The notes beneath the pieces are model-generated. The model did not search any database, was not told the origin of the DNA, and was given only the letters and a program-made list of their open reading frames with translations. A DNA stretch of 64,000 nt from Corbicula japonica. Its lineage: Eukaryota; Mollusca; Bivalvia; Venerida; Cyrenidae. The position numbers were made by a program, and so were the translations under genes. Positions 45,103 through 55,891 of the stretch are shown here, piece by piece. The stretch covers positions 1,054,001-1,118,000 of the forward strand of contig JAZAYU010000034.1 of the NCBI GenBank assembly GCA_038501625.1, written 5' to 3'. How positions within the stretch are numbered: the first letter of the stretch is position 1; the number at the start of each line of letters is the position of its first letter.

Positions 45103-48100
45103 TGATGAAAAGAGAAACTTAAAAGCTAGAGGATGTGGCTGGTTAGCTTGACATGTTCCAAGGTCCATGGCAGCCTTCTTCTGAGATAACCTCAACACAG
45201 ATAGTATTGTTCTCAGAAGTTACTGGGTCACCAATATCTAGAAACACACCATTGCCAGCTTGACATGATGGGGGTGGTGTTGTGCTAAAATATAATTTAT
45301 CATATCTACCCCACACTAAAGATGACCAAAAGGTTGTATCAGATGCACTTAGTGCAATACCAGTAGCCTATGCCTAGGAACTTGTGATGTCATGAGTGTT
45401 CTACTGCTTTAGATAATACTTTAATCAAAATAACTAACTTTATTGCACAATTGTGTTATTTTATTTCTTTCACATTATTTTCAGAATTATTTTGAACTCT
45501 TAAGACAGAAAACACGTGAAAATGTATTTGGTCTATCAAAACAATTACACAGCTGTCAAATCTGATAGCCAAAAACGCTTTGAGAGATGTCGTCCGATTT
45601 TTATTTTTGGAACTGATTGAACTAACCGGAACTGGTTTAAATGTGTCTGTCAGTTATTGCTTCATTTGTGAAAGTAAACACATGCAAAACTAAAATAATT
45701 GAAACATATTTTTTGAAAAGACATCTTGCATACTATAAAACAAAAAACGAAATACATATTATTGCTTTTAATATAGTTTTCTACAATGGATAAAAAGATT
45801 AACCGGGACTGGTTGACAAACTGTATGTGTGTGAAATACTCTGCCCCATACCAACCGCGTTTCTGGAAATCTTGCATCTAAGCATGCATAATTTGGGAAA
45901 CTTGTGACATGCTACTCAGTTCTGAACTTGTTTTTTTCTGTTTTGGGCGATAAAATTAGTTTAATGACTCTTATATTGAAAATTGTATTGATTTTTAAAA
46001 ATCACAGAAGTGGATGATCAATAAAATGTTTGTCAATCCATACCTTGTTAAAGTCACTGATAATGAATATTTAACTTGGGATCTTCTAATAGCAGTATTG
46101 TAATCAGTTCATGAATTAGTAATGAGGATGATCTGCATTGATTTCTAGAAGGCAAGAGACATAAATAAATGCAACACGGTTATCCTTTCATTGGCTCGTA
46201 TTAACTTTTGTTTAAACAATAAAATTAATGTAACTCGTCAATAACACAAAACAGTTTCATTTCAGAGATTACAACACAAGCAAGAAAACTTTCTTAGTTA
46301 TATTCCTTATACTGGAATTCAAAGAAATGAAATACATGAAATTATTATTATTGAAATGTAAGGGTTGTATTTTATCAATAATCACCAGTTTTTCAAATGG
46401 CCTTTGCTCTCTCTACCTCAATACGTTGTTTTTAATTTAAAAGGTAACAGTGATTGTTTAAGTGGTTTTGCTCCTCTTTCAAAAAAGTATCAAATAACAA
46501 GATTTTTAGGATTTCATATTTTATGTGTCATTTCAGTAATTTTCACAAAAAACATTATGTGGCATTTTGATTATCGATTGTGGTTGAAGAAAAAAGAAAA
46601 GTGCTAACAATTTATAGGTATTTACATTTACAAAAAAGTTCTTCTTTAGTAATAGATGAAAAGGGAACTTTGAAAGCCACCAAACACAACAAATATGAAA
46701 ATATTGCAGGCTTGGTTTAATTGAGCCTGCTCATGGTCAGTAATGAAAATGCATATTATTGCCTACGACATCTAGCCCCGGGTGAAAGTGAAATATTTAG
46801 TAAGTGAAATTTCAATTTAAAGGATTGTACGTAGATGAAAGTATTTAAAACAGTAAAGAATCTAAACAGTCTCATGGTCAACATCAGTAGATAATTCCTC
46901 TGGATTTTAAAACAAAATTCAATGAATTTAAGATTTATTTTAAGATTCCTGTCAAATAAATAGCTAAAATAATAATATGTTTAATTTTTACAGTATTTAG
47001 CCTTCTGCTTCATTTAACACTAAATGCTTTAAATTTGCAAAAAATGATTGGTGATTTTATTAAAGTCTTAGGAAAACACATTTTAGCCTAATGTTATGCA
47101 CCTTTAGAATCAAATTAGCTGTTAAAACAGCAGTTTGATGGTTTTGAAATATTCCAGATGAATCTGCAGATATGCCATATCTAACGTTTTTGTATTGATA
47201 GTATGCTAGTGTTTTAAATAAAATATTTATCAGTATTTACAGACCACTTGTGCTAAGTATTTTAATGTTTTATACCTGCTTCTTCTAATCTCTAACCATC
47301 CTTATATTAAAGTTCTATCAGATAAGACTCTGCTATCAAAGGAAAGCTCTGCACGCATGCAAGATGCACTTGATTATTATTACAGCAGTTATTGAAATAT
47401 GCTTACGGCTACTTGCAAGTATAACTGAATGAGACAGCTTAAGGCGTGTGCAACACTAAACATTGTAGAGGTGTAATCATCACAGATTTATAAAAAAAAT
47501 TGAATGCAAATTTTATTTATTTTCTCTGGAATTTTTTTACCTGAATAAAATATCTTTTCTAAAAAAAAATGCTGAATCGATGTGAAGAATTCAATTTGTC
47601 TAGCTGGAAAATGCTAAAGCTAAAATAATTTTAACATTTACTTCAGATAATTAACAAACACTGTTTCTTATTTTGATAACCCTTCAAAATTTTAGATGAC
47701 ATTTAATTGCCTCTAATGAAAGAAAAATGTGGTATCTATAATATAAATAAAAGTATGGGAGATTTAAAAGGCATTTTATGTTTCTGGAACATATTAGCTG
47801 AAATAAATGAAAACTTATTAAATATTAATCTATCTTCAGATTTTAAAGTAGGAGGGCTTTACTTCAGTTTTTGAGACATAATGAAGTACGCATATTTTTA
47901 CTTTTTAATTACCTTTTATCAAGCAGGGTGTTCTAATGAATAATAATAAATTGTCTATTTTTAGGCTTATTCTACCCTTTTCTTAAACAATGGAATAAAA
48001 ACAATAATCACAGATAATTTTTAACGAGGTTACAACATTATTAATATTGTGCTCAGAGATTTTAGAAAAAAAAATAAAAAAATAAAATCATACAGATATG

Positions 48101-49659
48101 AAGCATTTAAGTACTTTCTGGAGTTAATAATTAATGCCATTTCCTAGATAATTTTGGTTACATATAAACAAAGGAAACACAGGAAGTATGGTATTAGTTT
48201 ATTTACATTGTTTTTTGTGATGATGTGAATAACTTCCACATTTTACCATCAACATCAGGAAGTTAATATAACTTCCACATTTGAGCATAATATGTATAGG
48301 TTACAGCTTCTAAGCTAATTGACAAATTAATTACAATGTCTACCTTTGCTTCACATTCAGCTGATGCTGGTTTTGTTGATACCATCAGAGTACAAGCATC
48401 TTTCTTGAGGGTTTTTTTTTGGAGTGGGGGTGGGTCCAGTCTGACCAATTTTGGACAGAAACAAGGCTTAGACTGCCAAGTTACCACTTAATACAGTTTC
48501 CCCAAGGGCAGAATATTCTCATCTTTCCAGGCTAGTGAAACACGGGAGATGCTGATCTGATGTGCAAGAAAAAAAGATCTTTACTATATGAATATTATGG
48601 ACCAATATAACTAGATTTTCAAGATTAAAAATCAATAAACTAAGCCTTAAGAGTGATATGTTGTAGTAGCTCACATCTTTTCTTTTATTACATTTTATGA
48701 TCTAATATGGATGCATGTGCAAAGATTTGTTATCAATTCAAACTCTGCAATTAATCAGTTTGTTTGTTTTTAATCTCTTTTACAGTTGAATCAATTTTTT
48801 TTTATCATTTATAAGTATTGATCAGCTATAACCCCTATACAACTGAATTCAATCGAAGTTATTGAGGGTATTTAATTTCTTTTTTTTAAGTGACTTGCTA
48901 CATTATCTTAATATGTGATATTCTAATCATACTGTTCTATGATCTGTAGATATATTGTGGTGATATTCAATAATAAATACTTAAATCAATTAAGTCTGTT
49001 TTAATTGGTCAATAGACCTCTATATACTAAAACTTATGAACAGTCTTTGTTCTTTTATATGTTTTTTCAGTAAACACCATGAAACATGTTTTGTTGGATT
49101 CCTCAACTTTAACAATTACAGAAATATGCTGTTTTAAACTAATGTTTTGTTTTATCCTCTGATTAAATCTTGGAATTATTTCTAAATATTACCAGGTGTG
49201 TATTGGCAGTAAGCTGTTTATCATTCTAAGAGCTTTCCACTGAAAGAATTATGGAGCTCTTAATTAAAACAATATTGTTAAATCAGATGTTTTACATAAG
49301 CAAAATCACTAATAGAAAGTTTTAATAGTAGTTATGATTTTTGAAATTGTTTTGTTATACCTGGCAACGCTATTACCTGAATAAAGAAGAGTTTAGCTGC
49401 TGCCACTAATTAACTTCTTGTACATTTAGCTTTTTCTGAAGAACAAACATTTTTAAGCACTTCATAATAACATTTAAGTTTTTCTCATTAAATCCTACTG
49501 TATGTAAATATATTAATTTCAAGTAAAATAGATGTTTCCCCTTTGTTAATTACAAATTATTAATTAAAGGTCATGCATTATTATTATATTTACAGTAACT
49601 TATTATGGATCATTATTCCACACATTATTATTGTTCAATGCTTTGTATAAGTCTGAAAG
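45103..49659. other. AT-rich non-coding stretch with one family E copy
   Basis: Apart from the inverted family E copy at 46675-46792 I recognise nothing; short frames are without known domains. Confidence 0.6.
46675..46792 (-). repeat. Family E repeat, inverted
   Basis: GCAGGCTTGGTTTAATTGAG, CCTGCTCATGGTCAGTAATG, AAAATGCATATTATTGCC, CTAGCCCCGGGT, the reverse complement of the 13.2-kb copy. Confidence 0.65.
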
Positions 49660-49860
49660 TGTTTTGCCACTGACCGTTCCAAGGCGGTATCCCCAAAGGT
49701 TCTCTTGTTTATTAATTGTTTGTGGCGTCCTATTTGAATTGACATACATATATAAAACATGCGCTCTCTCTATCTTCCTCTCTTCTTTTTCGCTGCGTGG
49801 GGAGGCTGTGTTTTTTGAGTGTGGCTATTCCTGATATGCATATGTTGCTTTTTTTTCCAA
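49660..49860 (+). repeat. Family D dispersed repeat
   Basis: TTTTGCCACTGACCGTTCCA, AGGCGGTATCCCCAAAGG, TTAATTGTTTGTGGCGTCCT, GCGTGGGGAGGCTGTG, CTATTCCTGATATGCATATG. Confidence 0.74.
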
Positions 49861-50408
49861 AGATGAGATTCCCTGTCCTGAGGTGGGAGACCCTGATTTC
49901 AAGAAACGCTAATTCTGCCTTCAAGTTTATATGTAACACATTGAAAATGTGATAGTCCTTTGTTTGTGCATGCTAAGATGCAAATATTACTAAAAAATAG
50001 AATCTAAGCATAATATGTGCAGTTGAATTAAAAAAAAATATAACATTTATATACTCAAATTTATTAGCTAGACAGTACAGTGCACTAGACAGAAAGGCTT
50101 TTAGTTATGCCTCTTTTCTCACCCTATTTCTGATAAAGTATTATGTTTTAAAATACACAAAAACATGCCAATTTTTTTTTGTTGACCAGTAAGGGCACCT
50201 TCTGTAAGTTTTGAGCCTTTTTGAGTGCCATGAGAATGATTGTCTTTATGAAACAGCTCACTGGACTTATTATTCAGAAGGTCAGGACTGCAGCAGGTGA
50301 CTCATCTTGTCAAAATACATGTAGATCAAAATTACAACAAAATAATGTGTATATATCTACTAGTTACTAAATGCATTGTAAATCATAACTATAAATTTTT
50401 GATGATCC

Positions 50409-50750
50409 CAGGGCTTTTTTTCAGTTGATTTTATAGCCGTTATTCGGTCATGTTCCCAATGGCAAAACCTATACTTTTTTCCCAATTTGAGAAGAAAAAT
50501 TCCCAATTGAATCAAAACAAACATTTCTGATGAAAAACAACAGCATCATCACTGCATCTTTTGCTCTTTAAGCCAGGAATTATTGACAATATTAAATATG
50601 GATGGCAATGACTAAAAAAACAGCAGATAACAGTAACACTTCTTATTCCCCAATGATGCTAAAAAATTTCTAATTTCTGGCAAAACAACGTTTAATTTCC
50701 CAATTCCAGGGGTATGGGTCATATTCCCAAAATGGTGAAAAAAAGCCCTG
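50409..50750. mobile_element. Family G MITE, 342 bp
   Basis: 15-bp inverted ends CAGGGCTTTTTTTCA / TGAAAAAAAGCCCTG, flanked by GATCC on both sides. The interior has TTCCCAATT repeats near both ends, matching the TTGGGAA repeats of the 43.75-kb element, so this is probably its deletion derivative. Confidence 0.78.
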
Positions 50751-52107
50751 GATCCAGACATCCTTATTATGGCTGTTGATTAAAATTGTTGTTGATATAA
50801 CCTTTTTCAGTGTAAAATCTGTCAATTCACAATCATGAAATAAATGCTGCCAGTCTGAATCATTTAGGTCAGTGGCACATTTGTGATGTCTTCTGTCCTT
50901 GGTACAAATCTGCAAATAAAACATAATCCTGAAAATTTTAAGAAACTAGAAATGAAAGATAAGACTAAAAGGGGGATTTCTAGCAAATGTAAAACTTGTA
51001 AATTAAATTACACATCTGTTTGGAATTGTTTGCCATGCTGAAAATTTGGCATACAAAACAATTAAGTGAGACTGCACTCCAAACTTGGAAGGTTTTCTGT
51101 ATTGGGACTGTGTACTTGTCTGATTAGTCTTACAGATCAGTTCTTTTTATCGAAGAACATTTTTCTGTTGAAAAGGATTTTGTCTAGCGGATTATAATGT
51201 AAGCACTTATTTTTAACTCTACTTTTTGGCTGCATGGGAAGGCAGTGTTTTCTGGTGTGACTTATTCATGATATTCATATTTACCTTTCTTATATACATG
51301 AATGTGTTACAGCATCTAGCAGCATAGTGTTGTGGGGTTGCAGTTTAAGCTCAATATACCTATCTACATTGAAAGATAAAATCAGTATTTTGCTGTAGAT
51401 TTTCATCTGTGATTCACCAAATTCAATTATGTTATTTTTTCACATAATAAAGAGTTTTTTAATCATTATAAAACCTGTCATAAAAGCTGTCTGAATGATG
51501 TTTATTATATTGAATGCCCTGCAATTTTGGAAATTATGATCAATAATAAAAAAAGAACAGTTACCTACAAGGAGGTAAAATACAGAAAGTTTAAGATGAT
51601 TGTTTTTTAAAGGTGCCAGGGTGTGTATAATTAGATGTGATTGAGCTCTAAGAAGGAGTTAAAAGTATACTTAAAGCCCCAGCCCTTAACTTAAGTAAGA
51701 ATATACTATTGAAAAATCATATTTGTCATTATAGACCCCAGTATATAAACTCTCTAACAGAACACAAAAGGTCCGATCGAATTCTTTTTTTTTTATAGAT
51801 GGGATTTTCAATGATATTGTTAAATTATCGTTATTTAACTTTTAAGAAGCTAAATATAGGCCTAATGGAGCACCGACGAAGAGACCACTTCATGCGCGAT
51901 CTCGATTTCTGTGACGTTTTGGAAATCCTACTTTCGCTTTTAGTCGCGCGGACCAAATTTATTTTAGTAAATTAAAATTTTATTAGTCTGAACTAATGCT
52001 GCAAATTTGTGCCTTTTGTTCCAAATACATATATTATTTCATAAAAGAGCGGGTTAAATTGAAGTAATGCCGCTTTAAGGACAGATTATACTTAATTATA
52101 TAAAATA
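50751..52107. other. Non-coding stretch with a family D fragment
   Basis: Only the family D end at 51222-51296 is placed. A short CpG-richer patch (GCGCGATCTCGATTTCTGTG, then AGTCGCGCGG) at about 51894-51953 is unexplained. Confidence 0.55.
51222..51296 (+). repeat. Family D fragment
   Basis: TTTTTGGCTGCATGGGAAGG, CAGTGTTTTCTGGTGTGAC, TTCATGATATTCATATTTAC: the 3' end of the family, diverged. Confidence 0.45.
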
Positions 52108-52200
52108 TGAATCATATCACATGGGTAACCAGTGTTAATCCTAATCAGCTGGCCCATCTGATCAGGATCAACACTCAACCCAACTGGCCTCTGTTAAAAT
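52108..52200. mobile_element. Family B hairpin fragment
   Basis: CATGGGTAACCAGTGTTAAT and CTAATCAGCTGGCCCATCTG, then TGATCAGGATCAACACT, form one half-element hairpin of family B. Confidence 0.55.
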
Positions 52201-52442
52201 TTTATTAATGTTGACGTTATTTCTCACCAAGATTCATATGTAAAATCCTAGTTAGTTGCTTTGTGGCTTTGTAGCATTATGAAGTAACTTGGCTCAAAAG
52301 CTGAGATTGTTTCAAGTCCATGACCGAGAATTCTAGTAATTTCAAGGTCAAGGTTATACTTTAAGGACCAAAAGTTTTTCATATATGTTATATTGGGAGT
52401 CATATAAATTTCGTAACTGTGAGGTATTCAGATTATAATGTT

Positions 52443-52575
52443 ATTAATCAAGTGAATTCATATTGGCCTTGTTATTGGGTCAAGGGTAGTCATATTGGCC
52501 CGAGGCCGAAGGCCGAGGGCTAATATGACTGCCCGAGACCCAATAACAAGGCCAATATGAATTCACTTGATTAAT
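52443..52575. repeat. Palindrome with GC-rich core (family P), copy 2
   Basis: Arms ATTAATCAAGTGAATTCATA (continuing TTGGCC) and their complement are almost perfect for ~60 bases; the core is GTCATATTGGCCCGAGGCC-GAA-GGCCGAGGGCTAATATGAC in two halves, matching the core layout of copy 1. Confidence 0.85.
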
Positions 52576-53492
52576 GACAATTTTATTAATTAACACAATA
52601 TTCATAGTTCTAGACTTGCTAATTTACCGGCCTGAAGAGATGAAGTGTCAACTCTGATTCTAATGTCTGGCATCTTCAATGAGTCTATGTCCAGTAGTGA
52701 CCTGGCTGATATAAGCTACCATGGAGATGCAGATATGAAGGTTGTTTTGTTTTGAATATAAAAACAACCTGAACATTCCTACACACTGTGGCAGCCAACT
52801 CTCTTGTTCTTGCAGTCTAAATTAAGTTCATATCCAAATATATCCAAAAAATTTCTTTTTTGCACATTCCATCCACGAATTCCGCATGTAATACTCAATT
52901 TATCATGTCTGTAAGTTATCCAAACGAAGCTTTGATCCTTTTTGCAAAATTTTTCTGAATATACTTGCTCAAATCAAGAGTAATCCCTTAAAAGTCACTG
53001 TTTTTTAGTTTCAAGAATTCTTGCTGCAGACATCCGCGTTGTTGTTGTACTGATGAGTTAGATAAACTCAAAGATTTTCATTACACAGAAAGAAACGACC
53101 AAAAGCGGCAACATAGACTTATCCTCTGCCGCTTTGAATAAATGCACCTCGTGTCCAAAGTCACACTATCTATTATCATTTTTATCCATAAAAATTCGAC
53201 TTAGAAATTCCAAAATGGCGGCATTTTTGTTTTTAAAAGGAAGTGATTTAATCCATATTGGACCAGTTCATTATCCAATCAGAATCATGCGATCTCATAT
53301 TGGCTCAGTAAAACCCGTATTGGCCCAGGTTATCTCGTATTGGCCCTGTTGAAATTTCATATGAATTGAGTGCAACCCATATAAGGTGGACCGAATTGTA
53401 CATATTGTGTCAATATTGTTTTAGTTAATTAATAATGTAAATTATTGGCTCAATTCAAGTTTTACATTCAAGACCCAAGGATAAGTGTCATA

Positions 53493-53719
53493 TTAAGCCT
53501 TTTCTCCATATCTATGAGTTTTATTGCATATGTGACCAGTGACCAGTGTTGATTCCAGATCAGCTGGCATGTCTGTGCCATTTGATTTAGATCTACCCTG
53601 GTCATTTATTTGGTCAGAAATAGCCTAATAAATCAAGAATCTTATAGTGTATATGTGCTAATCTGGATCTGCAATACTTGCCCATGGGATAACAACCATC
53701 CATTGGAGTAAAGTTTTAA
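53493..53719. mobile_element. Family B MITE, diverged
   Basis: TTAAGCCTTTTCTCC at the left and AGTAAAGTTTTAA at the right, with the family interior (GACCAGTGTTGATTCCAGATCAGC, read in parts, and GGTCAGAAATAGCCTAATAAA). Confidence 0.6.
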
Positions 53720-53869
53720 GAAGTAACATGCTGTGTATTGGGAGATGTTAAATTAGTTTAAATTTAATTAACTCTGGAGTGCACATTGATGTAAAATGAT
53801 CACCATGTGTGGATCCTACAGTATATTTGGAAGTTATTTGTCTTCAGCTCAATTTTTTTACTTTTTCAG

Positions 53870-54176
53870 GACAAGACCCATAAAAGAGACAACACATGAC
53901 AGAGGATGCAATTCTCCCGTACATGTAACAATATTGATCAGCCTTGATGAGAAGTTACTATCCTAGACTGTCATTGGAGACAAGAAACTGACACATCACC
54001 CTTGCTGTGTGACTTATAACTTGAAAGGTGTCAAAATTTAGAGAACAGAGAGACGAGATGGAGTGGAAACTGGGAAGTGTAATGTTACTGATGTCATGTA
54101 GTCTACAGCAGTCACTCTGGGGCATACTGGCATCTGTTCCACAGACCAACGCCGACAAATGCAAACAGAAAATAAG
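53870..54176 (+). CDS. Probable first coding exon of a secreted or membrane protein
   Basis: A long pyrimidine tract ending TTTTTCAG at 53869 is followed by a 5'UTR, an in-frame TGA 12 codons before the ATG, then ATG at 54058 and an open frame to the donor AATAAG|GTAACG at 54176/54177 (39 codons plus two bases, phase 2). The peptide has a charged start (MEWK), a hydrophobic stretch at about residues 5-25 (LGSVMLLMSCSLQQ onward) and a plausible signal-peptidase site after TNA (residue 33), followed by DKCKQKI. This is the layout of a signal-peptide exon. I do not recognise the family. No second exon was found down to 64 kb, so a long first intron would be needed. Chance occurrence cannot be excluded. 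Confidence 0.5.
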
Positions 54177-55649
54177 GTAACGTCTGTCACCGGTACAGCA
54201 ATGTGTCATATGTAAAAACATGTCTAGAGCTTCCAATGCAATTATCAGTATTTAGCTTGGATTGTCATGTTATTACTAAATAAAAAGCCATAAATTCTGA
54301 AATTTACTGATTGGCTAGACATAAATATGGCATCTGAAGGGTTGTGGTTATTTGAGACATAGTTTAACAGTGAAATTATCTTGTAAAAAACTTTTGTTTT
54401 CTCACTTATATTAATTGCAGACTACCCAATTACGAAAAAAAAAAATAGAGAGAGAGACAATTTTAAACTGTTCACTCAGCAATATTTCAAAGTTAAAAAG
54501 GACAAGGATAATTTAGGTTAAACTTCTATTTTTGTTTAAATATTTTTGCTTTAAAAAAGATAAAAGTTTAAACTGTTCTTAGCATTCTTAAAAGTTAAAA
54601 AGGACAAGGATAATTTAGGTTATACATGTACTTCTACTTTCGTAAAAATATTTTTGACATGATTAAAAAGGCAACAGGCTAGAAACTGGTTACTTGAGTC
54701 AGACAGTATTTTTAGCATAAGTAACATATAAAGGAATTGTTAACAGACCATATATTTTTGTAGCTGAACAGAGTTGTTTAATTGTTCCAACAATTCACTT
54801 TTTGAATAAAATGGTTTATTTTCTAATAAAGGAGGCAATGTGAAATTTATTTTCATGAAGAGAAGGCCAGTTTTGGCATTCAATGGTGACATTTTTCCTT
54901 GAAGCACCTTAATTAATATATATGCCCAATTAGGCTAGTATTGCTTTGCAAAAGTGAATCTCTTTTCAGCTTTTCAGCAGAATGGTTTTAAATTAATCAA
55001 AACATGCTTCAAGCAAGTTGCAAGTAATGAAACCATCTATGATCTATTAAAAAAATGTTTGGTTGATGTGTAACTAACACAGCACAGTGGTCCTTTGAGA
55101 CATTTCATGTTTCTTCTCATTTCCCTCAAAATGACCTCAGCATGTATTATATGTGAAGGAAGTCATATTTAACATATCAATATTACTGTCCTGTAGCTCA
55201 TATATTGATCGTGTTTTGTTCACAATTGACAACAACCAAATATATCTTATGTCTGGTCATGACAGTTTCTATTACCAACTTCTATTGAAGGTATTTTGTT
55301 GTGAGGAAATTTCTAAGTTACATATGAGGTTGTCTATCATAGATCTGTGTGCATAAATGCTCTATCTTTTTTATGTTTAAGAAATAGAATAAGCCTGTTT
55401 AGTATTTATCATAAAAATGGGTTTCCAGGGAAAATCCCCATCAAAATGTTCTGCAATTATTGTCTGAAAGACAAGATAATGTTTTTACAGCCCGGAGAAG
55501 GCTACTTCTATTCCCAGTTGAGCTTTATTTTCTGTTTCATGCAAATTTTATTTTAGATTTTATTGATCACTGGCAATTTTATATCATGTTTGAAAATGCA
55601 ACTTAAATAAGAATGATAAATCGATCTTTAAAAAAAAAATGAACAGCAT
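54177..55649. other. AT-rich non-coding, presumably intron of the signal-peptide gene
   Basis: Starts with the GT donor of the 53.87-kb exon. An imperfect direct repeat (AAAAAGGACAAGGATAATTT at 54496 and 54597) is the only structure noted. Confidence 0.5.
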
Positions 55650-55891
55650 TTAACCCTTTCCTGTAGAGATACACTTTTATTGCTAGGGCGAACAGTTTAG
55701 ATCCAGATCAGCCGGCACATCCTTGCCGTCTGATCAGGATCTAAACTGTTCGCTTTTTGATTCATTAGGTTATTTCTGACCAAAATGCGGCCAGTGCAGA
55801 TCCTGATCAGTTGGCATGTATGTGCCGGCTGATCTGGATGTACACTGGTCGTATATGCATAACAATGCGTATATATCAAGGAAAGGGTTAA
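55650..55891. mobile_element. TTAA-flanked piggyBac-like MITE (family B), best preserved copy
   Basis: TTAACCCTTTCCT...AGGAAAGGGTTAA gives matching ends and TTAA on both sides, 242 bp including targets. The interior consists of two consecutive hairpins: GATCCAGATCAGCCGGCACA against TGCCGTCTGATCAGGATC, then GATCCTGATCAGTTGGCATG against GCCGGCTGATCTGGATG, joined by TTCATTAGGTTATTTCTGAC. No coding sequence. Confidence 0.82.
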
